64,000 bases of DNA from Halomonas litopenaei (GTDB lineage Bacteria; Pseudomonadota; Gammaproteobacteria; Pseudomonadales; Halomonadaceae): NCBI RefSeq assembly GCF_017303055.1, contig NZ_JAEKJT010000003.1, positions 713,692-777,691 on the forward strand, written 5' to 3'. Below, piece after piece: positions 9,543 to 18,687 of the stretch. Position numbers and translations under genes: made by a program. Every line of letters begins with the position of its first letter. The first letter of the stretch is position 1. The notes beneath the pieces are model-generated. The model did not search any database and was not told where the DNA came from. It was given only the letters and a program-made list of their open reading frames with translations.

Positions 9543-9580
9543 GCTACTGCCTCTATTGAGGTAACTGCCCCTATGGTAGC
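9543..9580 (+). other. Two-part stem-loop in the leader of the iron-binding protein gene region
   Basis: Outer stem GCTAC (9543-9547) with GTAGC (9576-9580). Inside it lies a six-pair hairpin 9548-9553/9558-9563 with a TATT loop. It lies upstream of the predicted promoter, so if transcribed it belongs to another RNA or to the minus-strand leader of the ATPase gene. Confidence 0.35.
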
Positions 9581-9653
9581 GGGCTTCCCTCGGATGAGCC
9601 GTGCCGACTATGCCGAGTGAAGCCATCGCCATCGCTCCGTGGAGGCACAATGA

Positions 9654-9711
9654 TTGACGCCACCGGCAACAAGCCGTTCAATATCATCGCAGAATGACAC
9701 GTATTATCATT
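9654..9711 (+). promoter_or_regulatory. Predicted promoter and weak Fur-like site before the iron-binding protein gene
   Basis: A -35 box TTGACG (9654-9659) and a -10-like TTCAAT (9677-9682) are separated by 17 bases. Just downstream, 9693-9711 carries AATGA and TCATT arms around ATTATCATT, which matches one and a half hexamers of the Fur array. The Fur match is partial, so iron control is plausible but not shown. Confidence 0.4.
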
Positions 9712-9732
9712 CCCCACTACAAGAGGTCTCCG

Positions 9733-10752
9733 ATGTCAAACGCCACTCGCCTCGCCGCTGCCATTGCCCTGGCAAGCGCTTCCGGCCTTGCCTACGCCGA
9801 CGGCAGCGTCAACGTGTACTCCGCTCGTCACTATGACTCAGACCAGGCCATGTACGATGCCTTTACCGAGGAGACCGGCATCGAGGTCAATGTGCTGCAG
9901 GGCGATTCCGATCAGTTGATTCAGCGCATCAAGCGCGAAGGCGAAGCCAGCCCGGCAGACATCATGATGACCGTGGACGCTGGCCGTCTGTGGCGTGCCG
10001 AGGAAGAAGGCATCTTCGCGGCGGTGGACTCCGAGGTGCTCAATGAGCGCCTGCCCGCCAGCATGCGCCACCCTGAAGGTGACTGGTTCGGCTTCAGCCA
10101 GCGTGTGCGTGCGATCTTCTACAACCCGGAGACCATCGATCCTGAACAGGTCGACACCTACGAGAAGCTTGCCGACCCGAGCCTCAAGGGCAAGATCTGC
10201 ATTCGCTCGTCCAACAACATCTACAACCAGTCACTGCTGGCATCGATGATCGAGCACCACGGCGAGGAAGGGGCTGAGGAGTGGGCCCAGGGCGTCGTCG
10301 ATAACATGGCGCGGGACCCGGAAGGCGGTGATCGTGACCAGATCAAGGGCGTGGCCAGCGGTGAGTGCGATGTGGCCGTCGCCAACCACTACTACTACGT
10401 GCGCCTGCTGACATCCGACAACGACGACGAGCGCGAAGCCGCCGAGAGCGTCCAGATCCTGTTCCCCAATCAGGATGACCGTGGTGCCCACGTCAACGTC
10501 GGCGGCGCAGGCCTGGTCAAGGGTGCGCCGAACCACGATAACGCGGTGGCCTTCCTTGAGTTCCTGGCATCCGACAAGGCCCAGGAGCTGTTTGCGGTGG
10601 GCAATCACGAGTTCCCGGTGGTGGAAGGCGTCGCCCTCGATGAGGTGCTGTCTTCCTGGGGCGAGTTCAAGAAGGACGACGTCAACGTCAGCGTGCTGGG
10701 TGAAAACAACCCGGAAGCGATCAAGATCTTCGACCGCGTTGGCTGGCGTTGA
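9733..10752 (+). CDS. Iron(III) ABC transporter, periplasmic binding protein (FbpA/FutA-like)
   Basis: A 339-residue precursor with a classic signal peptide cut after AYA near residue 22. The mature protein begins DGSVNVYSARHYDSD, typical of the FutA/IdiA/FbpA ferric-binding family. The motif NHYYYVRL near the middle supplies the tyrosines that hold Fe(III). The ATG at 9733 has AGAGG seven bases upstream. An upstream in-frame ATG at 9694 would spoil the signal peptide. It delivers iron to the permease and ATPase encoded nearby but not in one operon. A strong terminator follows. Confidence 0.92.
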   Translation: MSNATRLAAAIALASASGLAYADGSVNVYSARHYDSDQAMYDAFTEETGIEVNVLQGDSDQLIQRIKREGEASPADIMMTVDAGRLWRAEEEGIFAAVDSEVLNERLPASMRHPEGDWFGFSQRVRAIFYNPETIDPEQVDTYEKLADPSLKGKICIRSSNNIYNQSLLASMIEHHGEEGAEEWAQGVVDNMARDPEGGDRDQIKGVASGECDVAVANHYYYVRLLTSDNDDEREAAESVQILFPNQDDRGAHVNVGGAGLVKGAPNHDNAVAFLEFLASDKAQELFAVGNHEFPVVEGVALDEVLSSWGEFKKDDVNVSVLGENNPEAIKIFDRVGWR

Positions 10753-10794
10753 TCCGTCGCTGAGGCCAGCGACTGCCAAGTTGCAGGCCTGACG

Positions 10795-10834
10795 CAAAAA
10801 AAGCCCCGAGCCAGTCGATGGCTCGGGGCTTTTT
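10795..10834. terminator. Bidirectional intrinsic terminator
   Basis: Twelve-pair stem 10802-10813 with 10819-10830 around a GTCGA loop, flanked by an A-run on the left and a T-run on the right. It can stop both the iron-binding protein gene and the convergent lipoprotein gene. Confidence 0.93.
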
Positions 10835-10887
10835 CGTTCGCAGCGTCTTGGATCGCGGCGTGTTCGTCCGCAACGTCGAGATGGCGC

Positions 10888-11400
10888 TCAGCGGCCGGTG
10901 GACTCCAGTCGCAGATCATCCGGGTGCTGCCAGACATCCAGGCTGGCCATGCGGCGCCCACGATCATTCAGGAAGGTTTCCAGTGACACGGTGGTGTCGG
11001 TGCCTGCCTTGGAGAAGATCAAGCGGTCGCTGCCTTCCTCACGAGTCGAGGACCAGTCCGCACCGAGACATTGCCCCAGCGCCTCCCCACCGACCGTGAG
11101 CGCCCCGCGCGGATCATCGCTGTCCATGCGGCCGAAACAGGAATAATGATCGGGACGCTGGGATGAGCTGATCAGGCAGGACTCATGAAACGCCTGCACG
11201 TCGGTTTCCCAGGTGCGGGTCAGACGGTTGTCTTCGAAACGCCCCTTGATGCCAGCAAAGCCTCCTTCGGCACTCGCCACCGCCTGATTGAGCGCACTAC
11301 AGTCAAACATTTCCGCGGCGGTCTGTGGCTGCGAGGTCGACGCACAGCCTGCCAGCGTCACCATGGCAAGCGCTGCCCATCCCATCTTTACCCGTGTCAT
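10888..11400 (-). CDS. Lipoprotein of unknown function
   Basis: A 170-residue predicted lipoprotein. The start MTRVKMGWAALAMVTLAGC gives a short signal peptide ending in the lipobox TLAGC, and AAGGAT precedes the ATG. The mature part has several cysteines (FDCSALN, ESCLI, YSCFG, GQCLG), which may form disulfides in the periplasm. I do not recognise a family. The open frame extends 51 codons further upstream, but that part lacks a signal and is not supported. Confidence 0.75.
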   Translation of the reverse strand: MTRVKMGWAALAMVTLAGCASTSQPQTAAEMFDCSALNQAVASAEGGFAGIKGRFEDNRLTRTWETDVQAFHESCLISSSQRPDHYSCFGRMDSDDPRGALTVGGEALGQCLGADWSSTREEGSDRLIFSKAGTDTTVSLETFLNDRGRRMASLDVWQHPDDLRLESTGR

Positions 11401-11596
11401 ATCCTTGTCTCCGGCAATGGGGCCGTGGCATCCACGACCAATTTGGCATTCCATGACCGACACCATAGCACCCGCAACACGATCTCGGCAGTGGTGAATG
11501 ACCACTTGTCGAGGCGGACTACCTGGCGAGCAAAGCCAGCGCCCAGGCATCACCAGATTCCAGGGTCATTACCCTTAGCCTCCAGGGACTGGCCCA

Positions 11597-12319
11597 CTAG
11601 CACTGTAGTGCGCGGGCCAGGTCCGTCAGCGAGCTGGCGTGAAGGTCGTTGGCGGAGGATCCCTCCACCGGCTTGGGGGCATCGGCGCCAAACTCGTGGG
11701 GGCGCTCGATGTAAGCGGTCTTGAGGCCACAGCCGCGAGCGGCGTCGAGGTCGTCCTGGTGGGCGGCCACCAGCATGACCTCCGATGGGTCCACCTCGAA
11801 CACCTCGGCGACGCCTAGGTAGGTGTCCGGATGGGGCTTGTAAGCGCGGAAGACCTCTGCTGACAGAATCAGGTCCCAGGGCAGTCCTCCTAGCTTGGCC
11901 ATATCGGCCAGCAGCCCCAGATTACCGTTGGACAGGGTGCAGATCACATAGCGTTGCTTGAGTCGCGTAAGCCCCTCGACGCTGTCGGGCCATGGCGCCA
12001 GCCGGTGCCAGGCAAGGTTGAGCTGCCTCCGCCCCGGCTCGTCCAGCGCCAGGTGATACTGATCGAGCAGCTCGTCCAGAATCATCCGGTGCAAGTCGTC
12101 GATGCGCGTCCAGCCCAGCTCGCCTGACATCACCCGAGCCATCGCAGGCCTGTAGCCCGCCCGCCAGGCTCGGGCAAAGTCAGCTGGCGTCAGCGCACAG
12201 CCGGGACCGTCAAGCAGGCCCAGGGCCTCGACCTCGCGCACGACACTGCCGTGCCAATCCACCACGGTGCCGAAGATATCGAAGGCCAGTATCTTGGGTC
12301 GTTGCCAGGGCGTCGCCAT
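11597..12319 (-). CDS. Haloacid dehalogenase type II (HAD superfamily)
   Basis: A 240-residue HAD hydrolase of the (S)-2-haloacid dehalogenase group. Motif I is FDIFGTV with nucleophile Asp14. Motif II is LSNGN, the lysine lies in YKPHP, and the last motif is AAHQDDLDAARGCGLKTAYIERP in its usual place. The family converts 2-haloalkanoic acids to hydroxy acids, though many members act on other substrates. Length is normal. It lies upstream of the LysR gene's stop on the same strand, with about 100 bases between. Confidence 0.85.
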   Translation of the reverse strand: MATPWQRPKILAFDIFGTVVDWHGSVVREVEALGLLDGPGCALTPADFARAWRAGYRPAMARVMSGELGWTRIDDLHRMILDELLDQYHLALDEPGRRQLNLAWHRLAPWPDSVEGLTRLKQRYVICTLSNGNLGLLADMAKLGGLPWDLILSAEVFRAYKPHPDTYLGVAEVFEVDPSEVMLVAAHQDDLDAARGCGLKTAYIERPHEFGADAPKPVEGSSANDLHASSLTDLARALQC

Positions 12320-12421
12320 GCTGTTGCTCTCCTTGTTTCGCTGCCGGTGGATCTTGTCCGAAGTCGTAGCGCTAGCAGACGTCAGGACAAGGACTTGGCC
12401 TAGGGCTTGTCTGAAAAGTGC

Positions 12422-13303
12422 CTAGTGTTTTGCGCCCGACGCCTCGGGCGCCAACCTCGCCCGGAGTGACTCGGCAAGAAAGTCGATAAACAGGCGTATA
12501 CGCACAACCTGACGCATGTCCTGGTGGGCCAGCAGCCACAGGCCCACCGTCAACGCCTCCTGCTCATCTCCTACCTGTTTCAAGTCGGCATCCGCATCGC
12601 CCAGATAACAAGGAAGCACTACCGCCCCCAGGCCACGTCTGGCGGCCTGCTGCCGCCCCAGCAGGCTATCGCAACGGAAGCGAACCATGTCTTGTTCGAC
12701 CTTGTCTTCCATCCAAGCCGCCAGCGCCGCATCGTCGGGGCGCTGTCCCTGATCGATCCAGGCGGTGATGTCGCCCGGCTCGGAGATGTCGCCGTCGCGA
12801 GCCACGTAGATCGCCTGGCGAATCGAGCCGACTCGCCGACCGACCAACGTCTCCGGCGGCTGATTGGAGGGACGAATTGCCACCTCGGCGTCACGTGCGG
12901 CTAGATCATAGAGGGCATTTGACACTGAGACATCAAGCACGATGGCGGGGTGGCGTCGCTGGAACGCCTCGAATACTGGCATCAGCAGCCCCTGCAGCAA
13001 GGAGTCTGTCAGGGTGACGCGAATGACGCCCTCCAGCCTTTGATCCCGCCCCTGGATGCGGCGCGTCACTCCTTCTACCTCCTGGTGCACGCGCGCTGCC
13101 GCCTGTGCCATCTCTTCCCCCGCCAAGGTGGCCTGGTAACCACCAGGTGAGCGTTCGAACAACAGCACACCCAGACGCCGCTCGATGTTCTTCAGGCGCC
13201 GAAACACGGTGGCGTGGCTGACGCCAAGCTGGCGTGCCGCCCCTGAGAGTGAGCCCGAGCGCGAAATCTCGAGCACCGTCCTCAAGTCGTCCCAACTGTT
13301 CAT
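12422..13303 (-). CDS. LysR-family regulator
   Basis: A 293-residue LysR protein: N-terminal winged helix-turn-helix (SGSLSGAARQLGVSHATVFRRLKNIE) and a C-terminal effector domain. The start MNSWDDL is chosen by fit to the family; the longer frame adds 23 unlikely residues. It is divergent from the quinone reductase gene with 89 bases between, and a TTGCAC/GTGTAA inverted repeat lies there, so it probably controls that gene and itself. The effector is unknown. Confidence 0.88.
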   Translation of the reverse strand: MNSWDDLRTVLEISRSGSLSGAARQLGVSHATVFRRLKNIERRLGVLLFERSPGGYQATLAGEEMAQAAARVHQEVEGVTRRIQGRDQRLEGVIRVTLTDSLLQGLLMPVFEAFQRRHPAIVLDVSVSNALYDLAARDAEVAIRPSNQPPETLVGRRVGSIRQAIYVARDGDISEPGDITAWIDQGQRPDDAALAAWMEDKVEQDMVRFRCDSLLGRQQAARRGLGAVVLPCYLGDADADLKQVGDEQEALTVGLWLLAHQDMRQVVRIRLFIDFLAESLRARLAPEASGAKH

Positions 13304-13339
13304 TTTTGCAAAGCCTGCCGACAAGAATAGGGAATTTCG

Positions 13340-13353
13340 TTGCACAAGTGTAA
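13340..13353. promoter_or_regulatory. Candidate LysR operator
   Basis: Inverted repeat TTGCAC-AA-GTGTAA in the 89-base space between the LysR gene and the quinone reductase gene. It fits the T-N11-A dyad of LysR sites. Confidence 0.5.
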
Positions 13354-13392
13354 GGCATAGCCTGAACCACACCCACCGCCATGGAGTCGACC

Positions 13393-14139
13393 ATGAATGT
13401 GCTGATTGTTCACTGTCACCCCGAGCCCCAATCCTTGAACGGCGCCTTGTCCGCCATCGCCGTCGACATCCTGACCACCCAGGGACACAGGGTGGAGATC
13501 AGCGACCTGTACGCTGAAGGCTTCGATGCCATTGAACACCCACGCCACTATCGCCATCGTCAGGATTCACAGGTCTTCAATGCACTGACGGAACAGCGCC
13601 ATGCCTTCGAAGGCGAACAACTTCCCGAGGATGTGGCAAGAGAAATCCAACGGCTGCAACAGGCGGACCTAGTGATTTTTCAGTTTCCACTGTGGTGGCA
13701 TGGCCCACCGGCCATGCTCAAGGGTTGGTTTGATCGCGTGATGGTATACGGAGGCATGTATTCCGGCAGTCGCCGCTATGATCGCGGGCGGCTCAAGGGC
13801 AAGCGCGCCATCTGTGCAGTAACGACCGGGTCGCCGGCGGAAGCCTTCGAGCCAACAGGACGGGCGGGAGACATCGTTAAGCTGATGTACCCCCTCCACT
13901 GCTCCCTCTATTACCTCGGCCTTGAGGTGCTGCCGCCCCAGCTCGCCTTCGGCATCCAGGGCGGCGGCCTTGCCTACCAGGAGGAGGCCGCGTTCCGCTG
14001 CCACCTCGAAAGCACCAAGGCCGACTGGCGAGCCAGGCTTGATAGCCTGGAAGGGGAGTCGACGATCCCCTTCTCTGGCTGGGACGACTGGGATGAACAC
14101 GGCCGCCTTGGCCTGCGTCACCCCCTGCGCTGGCGCTGA
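13393..14139 (+). CDS. NAD(P)H dehydrogenase (quinone), flavodoxin fold
   Basis: A 248-residue flavoprotein of the NQO1/MdaB/KefF group. It begins MNVLIVHCHPEPQSLNGAL, the phosphate-binding loop for FMN/FAD. It continues with FQFPLWWHGPPAMLKGWFDRV, the family hallmark at about 100-120, and a glycine-rich TTGSP loop. It would reduce quinones by two electrons and limit redox cycling. Start at 13393 is set by GGAG six to seven bases upstream. It is divergent from a LysR gene that likely senses the stress. Confidence 0.9.
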   Translation: MNVLIVHCHPEPQSLNGALSAIAVDILTTQGHRVEISDLYAEGFDAIEHPRHYRHRQDSQVFNALTEQRHAFEGEQLPEDVAREIQRLQQADLVIFQFPLWWHGPPAMLKGWFDRVMVYGGMYSGSRRYDRGRLKGKRAICAVTTGSPAEAFEPTGRAGDIVKLMYPLHCSLYYLGLEVLPPQLAFGIQGGGLAYQEEAAFRCHLESTKADWRARLDSLEGESTIPFSGWDDWDEHGRLGLRHPLRWR

Positions 14140-14175
14140 AAGGCGCGCAGTGGTGGTCCAGCACTCCCCCTGGCC

Positions 14176-16962
14176 TCAGTGGGCCTCGTCCCAGTTGGCA
14201 CCGCTCTCGGCTTCGACAATCAGGGGCACATCGAGGCTGGCAGCATTCTGCATGCGCGCCTTGACCTCGGCCATGAAGGCGTCCACCTGGTCTTCCTTGA
14301 CCTCGAACACCAGCTCATCGTGGACCTGCATCACCATCCAGGCATCGAAGCCATTGCTGCCCGCCTGGTCGGTCAGCCAATCGTCCATATCGATCATGGC
14401 CTGCTTGATGATGTCTGCCGCCGTCCCCTGCATGGGCGCATTGATGGCGGTGCGCTCGGCGCCCTGGCGACGAGCGCGGTTCTGAGAGTGAATTTCCGGC
14501 AGATAGAGCCTGCGCCCGGCCACTGTCTCGACATAGCCATCCTCGGCCGCCTGAGCACGGATACGCTCCATATAGCGGGCTACCCCGGGGTAGCGATCGA
14601 AGTAGCGATCGATGTAGGTCTTGGCCTGGCTCTGCTCGATGTGCAGCTGGCGACCCAGCCCCCAGGCGCTCATGCCGTAGATCAGCCCGAAGTTGATCGC
14701 CTTGGCACTGCGGCGCTGATCACTGGACACTTTGTCCAGGCCGACACCGAACACCTCAGCCGCAGTGGCGGCGTGAATGTCCTTGTCATCGGCAAAGGCC
14801 GACAGCAGGCCCTTGTCGCCGGACAGGTGCGCCATGATGCGCAGCTCGATCTGAGAATAGTCCGCCGCCACGATGCGATAGCCAGGCCGTGCCACAAAGG
14901 CCTGACGGATGCGGCGTCCTTCGTCGGTACGAATCGGGATATTCTGCAGATTGGGATCTGACGACGACAGACGACCGGTGGCCGTCACCGCCTGGTGATA
15001 GCTGGTGTGCAGACGACCGGTGGACGGGTTGACCAGCCTGGGCAGCTTGTCGGTATAGGTGGAGCGCAGCTTCGAAAGGCCACGATGCTCCATGATCAGC
15101 TTGGGCAGCGGATAATCCAGTGCCAGCTCCTCAAGCACCGCCTCGGCGGTGGACGGCGCGCCTTTAGGGGTCTTCTTGATCACGGGAATGCCCTGCTCTT
15201 CGAACAGGATCTGTCCCAGCTGCTTGGGCGAACCCAGGTTGAACTCTCGTCCGGCCAGCTCGAACGCCCTGGCCTCGAGCTCACGGATGCGCTCGGCCAG
15301 CTCCTGGCTCTGGGTGTGCAGCAGTTCGACGTTCAACGCTACCCCGTTGCGCTCCATCCGCGACAGCACCCGAACCAGCGGCCGTTCAAGCCTGTCGAGC
15401 ACCTCGGCCAATCGCCCCGTCTGCTCGAGGCGGGGGCGCAATTCGTGGTGAAGGCGCAGGGTGATATCGACGTCCTCGCAGGCGTAGGGAGCCGCCTGTT
15501 CCAGGGCAATCTGGTTGAACGTCAGCTGCTTGGCACCCTTGCCGGCAATATCCTCGAACTTGACCGTGCCCTCGCCCAGGTACTTCAGCGCCAGGGAGTC
15601 CATGTCATGCCGGGTGGCGGTGGAGTCCAGCACGTAGGACTCGAGCATGGTATCGATCAGAGGCCCGGCGACCGCCATCTCGTAGCGTGCCAGTACCGAG
15701 ATATCGTACTTCAGGTTCTGGCCAATCTTGGCGATGCGCTCATCGGCCAGTATCGGAGCAAGCGACGCCAACACCTGCTTGCGATCGAGCTGGGCAGGGG
15801 CATCCAGGTAGTCATGGGCCAGCGGGATGTAGGCGGCCTCGCCCGGGGCCAGGGCAAGGCCAATACCGACGATCTCGGCCTCCATATAGTTGAGGCTGGT
15901 GGTTTCCAGATCGAAACAGAAGGCCTCGGCGTCGGCCAGCCGCTGGAGCCAGGCGTCCAGCTCGGCCTGCTCGAGAATCACGTGATCCTCCCGCGTGTCC
16001 CCCGCGGCGATCTGGCCACCCTCGGCGTCATCGCTCCCCGCCGGGGTGGCCGTGCCACCCGCCACGTCGTCAACGCCCTCGTCCTGACCGGCCAGCAACT
16101 CCGCCAGCCAGTTCTTGAACTCCAGGCGCTGGTAAAGCGTCTTCAGCGCCTCACGGTCCGGCGCAGCGATGGCCAGGTCATCGAGGCCGAGCTCCAGCTC
16201 GCAGTCGGTCTTGATCGTGGCCAGCGTGTACGACAGATAGGCCTGATCGCGATGTTCCTCGAGCTTCTTGGGCAACGTCTTGGCGCCACGAAAAGACAGG
16301 GTCTTGACCCTGTCGAGATCGCCATAGATCACATCCAGCCCGCCTTCCATGCCCTGTAGCAGGCCGATAGCGGTCTTTTCGCCAACCCCCGGCACACCTG
16401 GGATGTTGTCGACCTTGTCGCCCATCAATGCCAGGTAGTCGATGATCAACTCCGGCGGCAGACCAAACTTGTCCTTCACCCCGGCCACATCCAGGGTTTC
16501 GTCCTTCATGGTGTTGACCAGGGTAATATGGCCATTGACCAGCTGCGCCATGTCCTTGTCGCCGGTAGAGATCACGGCGTCGCGGCCGGCGTTCGTCGCC
16601 ATCCGAGCCAGGGTGCCAATGACATCATCGGCCTCGACCCCCTTGATGCACAGCAGCGGCAAGCCCAGCGCCCTGACGCAGTCGTGCAGCGGCTCGACCT
16701 GAGCGCGCAGGTCATCCGGCATCGGCGGCCGCTGCGCCTTGTACTGATCGTACAGCTCATCACGAAAGGTCTTGCCGGGCGCATCGAAGACCACCGCCAT
16801 GGGACTGTCCGGATAGTCCTTGATCAGGCGCTTGAGCATGTTGATCACGCCCTTGATGGCACCGGTAGGCTGACCTTCGGAGGTGGTCAGCGGCGGCAGG
16901 GCGTGAAAGGCACGGTAAAGATAGGAGGAACCGTCGACGAGAACGATGGGGCTAGAGGCCAT
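14176..16962 (-). CDS. polA: DNA polymerase I
   Basis: A 928-residue polymerase that fills gaps and removes RNA primers in replication and repair. The 5'-3' nuclease domain spans about 1-300, with many conserved Asp. A 3'-5' exonuclease domain follows with FDLETTSLNYM, so proofreading appears intact. The polymerase domain carries DYSQIELRIMAH (motif A), the O-helix around RRSAKAINFGLIYGMS and QVHDELVFEV (motif C). The ATG at 16962 has AGGGA eight bases upstream. It is followed, divergently, by the DUF2782-thrB pair, an order also known in Pseudomonas. Confidence 0.97.
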   Translation of the reverse strand: MASSPIVLVDGSSYLYRAFHALPPLTTSEGQPTGAIKGVINMLKRLIKDYPDSPMAVVFDAPGKTFRDELYDQYKAQRPPMPDDLRAQVEPLHDCVRALGLPLLCIKGVEADDVIGTLARMATNAGRDAVISTGDKDMAQLVNGHITLVNTMKDETLDVAGVKDKFGLPPELIIDYLALMGDKVDNIPGVPGVGEKTAIGLLQGMEGGLDVIYGDLDRVKTLSFRGAKTLPKKLEEHRDQAYLSYTLATIKTDCELELGLDDLAIAAPDREALKTLYQRLEFKNWLAELLAGQDEGVDDVAGGTATPAGSDDAEGGQIAAGDTREDHVILEQAELDAWLQRLADAEAFCFDLETTSLNYMEAEIVGIGLALAPGEAAYIPLAHDYLDAPAQLDRKQVLASLAPILADERIAKIGQNLKYDISVLARYEMAVAGPLIDTMLESYVLDSTATRHDMDSLALKYLGEGTVKFEDIAGKGAKQLTFNQIALEQAAPYACEDVDITLRLHHELRPRLEQTGRLAEVLDRLERPLVRVLSRMERNGVALNVELLHTQSQELAERIRELEARAFELAGREFNLGSPKQLGQILFEEQGIPVIKKTPKGAPSTAEAVLEELALDYPLPKLIMEHRGLSKLRSTYTDKLPRLVNPSTGRLHTSYHQAVTATGRLSSSDPNLQNIPIRTDEGRRIRQAFVARPGYRIVAADYSQIELRIMAHLSGDKGLLSAFADDKDIHAATAAEVFGVGLDKVSSDQRRSAKAINFGLIYGMSAWGLGRQLHIEQSQAKTYIDRYFDRYPGVARYMERIRAQAAEDGYVETVAGRRLYLPEIHSQNRARRQGAERTAINAPMQGTAADIIKQAMIDMDDWLTDQAGSNGFDAWMVMQVHDELVFEVKEDQVDAFMAEVKARMQNAASLDVPLIVEAESGANWDEAH

Positions 16963-17206
16963 GGATCGGCGTCCCTGTAAGAAAGAATGTCTACGTTGCC
17001 ACACATGATACGCATCCCGTGCGTCTTTTGCCGGTCGCTTTTCGCCGAGTGAAGTCCAGAGCGTCGCTCCACCCTGGCACCAGCGTCTGCCCGCTGCGGC
17101 GCGACCACAACGCCTTTGCCGGGGAACCCCGCGACACGTATCATGGTCTTATCGAACACCGTTCTACCAAACCGTTTGACGATGAACTGTCATCAGGAGG
17201 CTTACC

Positions 17207-17476
17207 ATGATGATTCAACGCCTCACCAGCGCTAGCCTGCTGGCCCTGACGCTACTGGCGACAGCGGCACCCGCTGTGGCGCAGGTGCAACCGGATGTCA
17301 GCGTACGCCAGGAAGCCGGCCAGACCCTGAGCGAGTACCGAGTCAACGGCAAGCTGTATGCCATCAAGGTGGAGCCCAAGGGTGGCAGCACCTACTTCCT
17401 GGTGGACCGCAATGGCGACGGCAACTTCCAGCGCCAGACCAGCGATAGCGTCGACGTGCCAGGCTGGGTCCAATAG
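17207..17476 (+). CDS. DUF2782 small exported protein
   Basis: An 89-residue protein with a signal peptide cut after AVAQ or nearby, then a short beta-rich domain with YRVNGKLYAIKVEP and FLVDRNGDGNFQR. This is the DUF2782 family, whose role is unknown. AGGAGG lies six bases before the ATG. It sits between polA and thrB, a conserved neighbourhood in pseudomonads. The last codons and stop are part of an 18-base tandem repeat that runs into the intergenic space. Confidence 0.85.
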   Translation: MMIQRLTSASLLALTLLATAAPAVAQVQPDVSVRQEAGQTLSEYRVNGKLYAIKVEPKGGSTYFLVDRNGDGNFQRQTSDSVDVPGWVQ

Positions 17477-17510
17477 CCAAGCAGGGTCCAATAGCCTGGC
17501 CGGGGCCAAT
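17466..17510. repeat. 18-bp direct tandem repeat over a stop codon
   Basis: Units start GGGTCCAATAGCC at 17466 and 17484, with a partial third copy at 17502-17510. The first copy includes the stop codon of the DUF2782 gene. Confidence 0.9.
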
Positions 17511-17718
17511 CGACGAGCGTCGTCGCTCCGCCTTCGCTGCCCGCCCGTTGTGCTCACCTTGCACGTTTGCTGTCTGCGACCTGCGCGCCCCAGGCCCTCT
17601 GCCGGGCACTTGCCCCAAGCGGCACTGTCATTCCGCTGAGATTACGTTTCTCGATCACGTGCAACTCGTTGCCAAGTCGCTACAATAGGCGCCTTGGCAA
17701 CCCCGGGCGAGACGATCC

Positions 17719-18687
17719 ATGGCCGTATTCACTCCGCTTGAAGACTCACAGGTCTCAGGCTTTCTCAGCCGTTTTGACGTCGGCGAACTGACAAGGCTGC
17801 AAGGGGTGCCCGCAGGCACCGAAAACAGCACCTTCTTTGTCACCACCGACAGGCGAGAACTGGTGCTAACTCTGTTCGAGCAGGGTGAACACGAAGAACT
17901 GCCATTCTTCGTCGAGCTGCTGGACTTCCTCGACGAGCATCGCATCCCCGTCGCTGGCCCTATTCACGACCGCGACGGCGTCGCATTGCACGAGTTGGCG
18001 GGTCGCCCTGCGCTGCTTTTCCCGCGCCTGCCGGGCAGCCACCCCAAGGCCCCCAATACCGCTCAATGCCGGGCGCTGGGACAGGCCCTGGGCGAAATGC
18101 ACCGCGTCTCGCGTCATTTCAGCGGACACCGCCCCAACCCTCGTGACATTCACTGGCTGAGCGCCATGCATCACAAGGTGCTGGTCTATCTGTCACCCGC
18201 AGACCAGGCGCTGATGCAGGATGAAGTGGATGCCTACCAGGCGGCCCTGGAAACCCTTGAGCAGCCTTTGCCCCAGGGCGCGCTGCACGGTGACCTGTTC
18301 CGCGATAACACGCTGTTCGACGGCGAGCAGCTGGGCGGCATCATCGACTTCTACAATGGTTGCACCGGTGACCTGCTGTTCGACCTGGCCATTGTCATCA
18401 ATGACTGGGCCACCGATGGCGATGGCCATCTCGACCAGCAGCGCCACGATGCGCTGCTGGAGGCCTACCTCGCCGAGCGCCCCTTGACCGCCCAGGAACG
18501 CGCGCTATGGCCGCTGATGCTGCGCCTGACGGCGTTGCGCTATTGGCTGTCGCGCCTGCTGGTGGTGTATGTGGACCCGCCGGCCCATGACCTGACGCCC
18601 CATGACCCAGAGCAGTTCCGGCGCATCCTGCGCTCGCGCCTGGAGCATGGCGCTCTTCCCCTGCCCGACACCGAGGTTCGCTTGTGA
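17719..18687 (+). CDS. thrB: Homoserine kinase
   Basis: A 322-residue kinase of the aminoglycoside-phosphotransferase-like type (the Pseudomonas ThrB form, not the GHMP form). It phosphorylates L-homoserine for threonine synthesis. Early residues TENSTFFV form the nucleotide loop. LHGDLFRDNTLF is the catalytic loop with the base Asp, and GIIDFYNG is the metal-binding DFG-like motif. Length is normal. The gene overlaps the speA start by four bases (GTGA), so the two are probably translated together. Confidence 0.94.
   Translation: MAVFTPLEDSQVSGFLSRFDVGELTRLQGVPAGTENSTFFVTTDRRELVLTLFEQGEHEELPFFVELLDFLDEHRIPVAGPIHDRDGVALHELAGRPALLFPRLPGSHPKAPNTAQCRALGQALGEMHRVSRHFSGHRPNPRDIHWLSAMHHKVLVYLSPADQALMQDEVDAYQAALETLEQPLPQGALHGDLFRDNTLFDGEQLGGIIDFYNGCTGDLLFDLAIVINDWATDGDGHLDQQRHDALLEAYLAERPLTAQERALWPLMLRLTALRYWLSRLLVVYVDPPAHDLTPHDPEQFRRILRSRLEHGALPLPDTEVRL

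Noticed and set aside
9296..9650. Riboswitch (cobalamin, TPP or guanidine) in the iron-transport divergent region
   Set aside because: Structured pieces exist but none of the conserved core boxes of these classes could be found.
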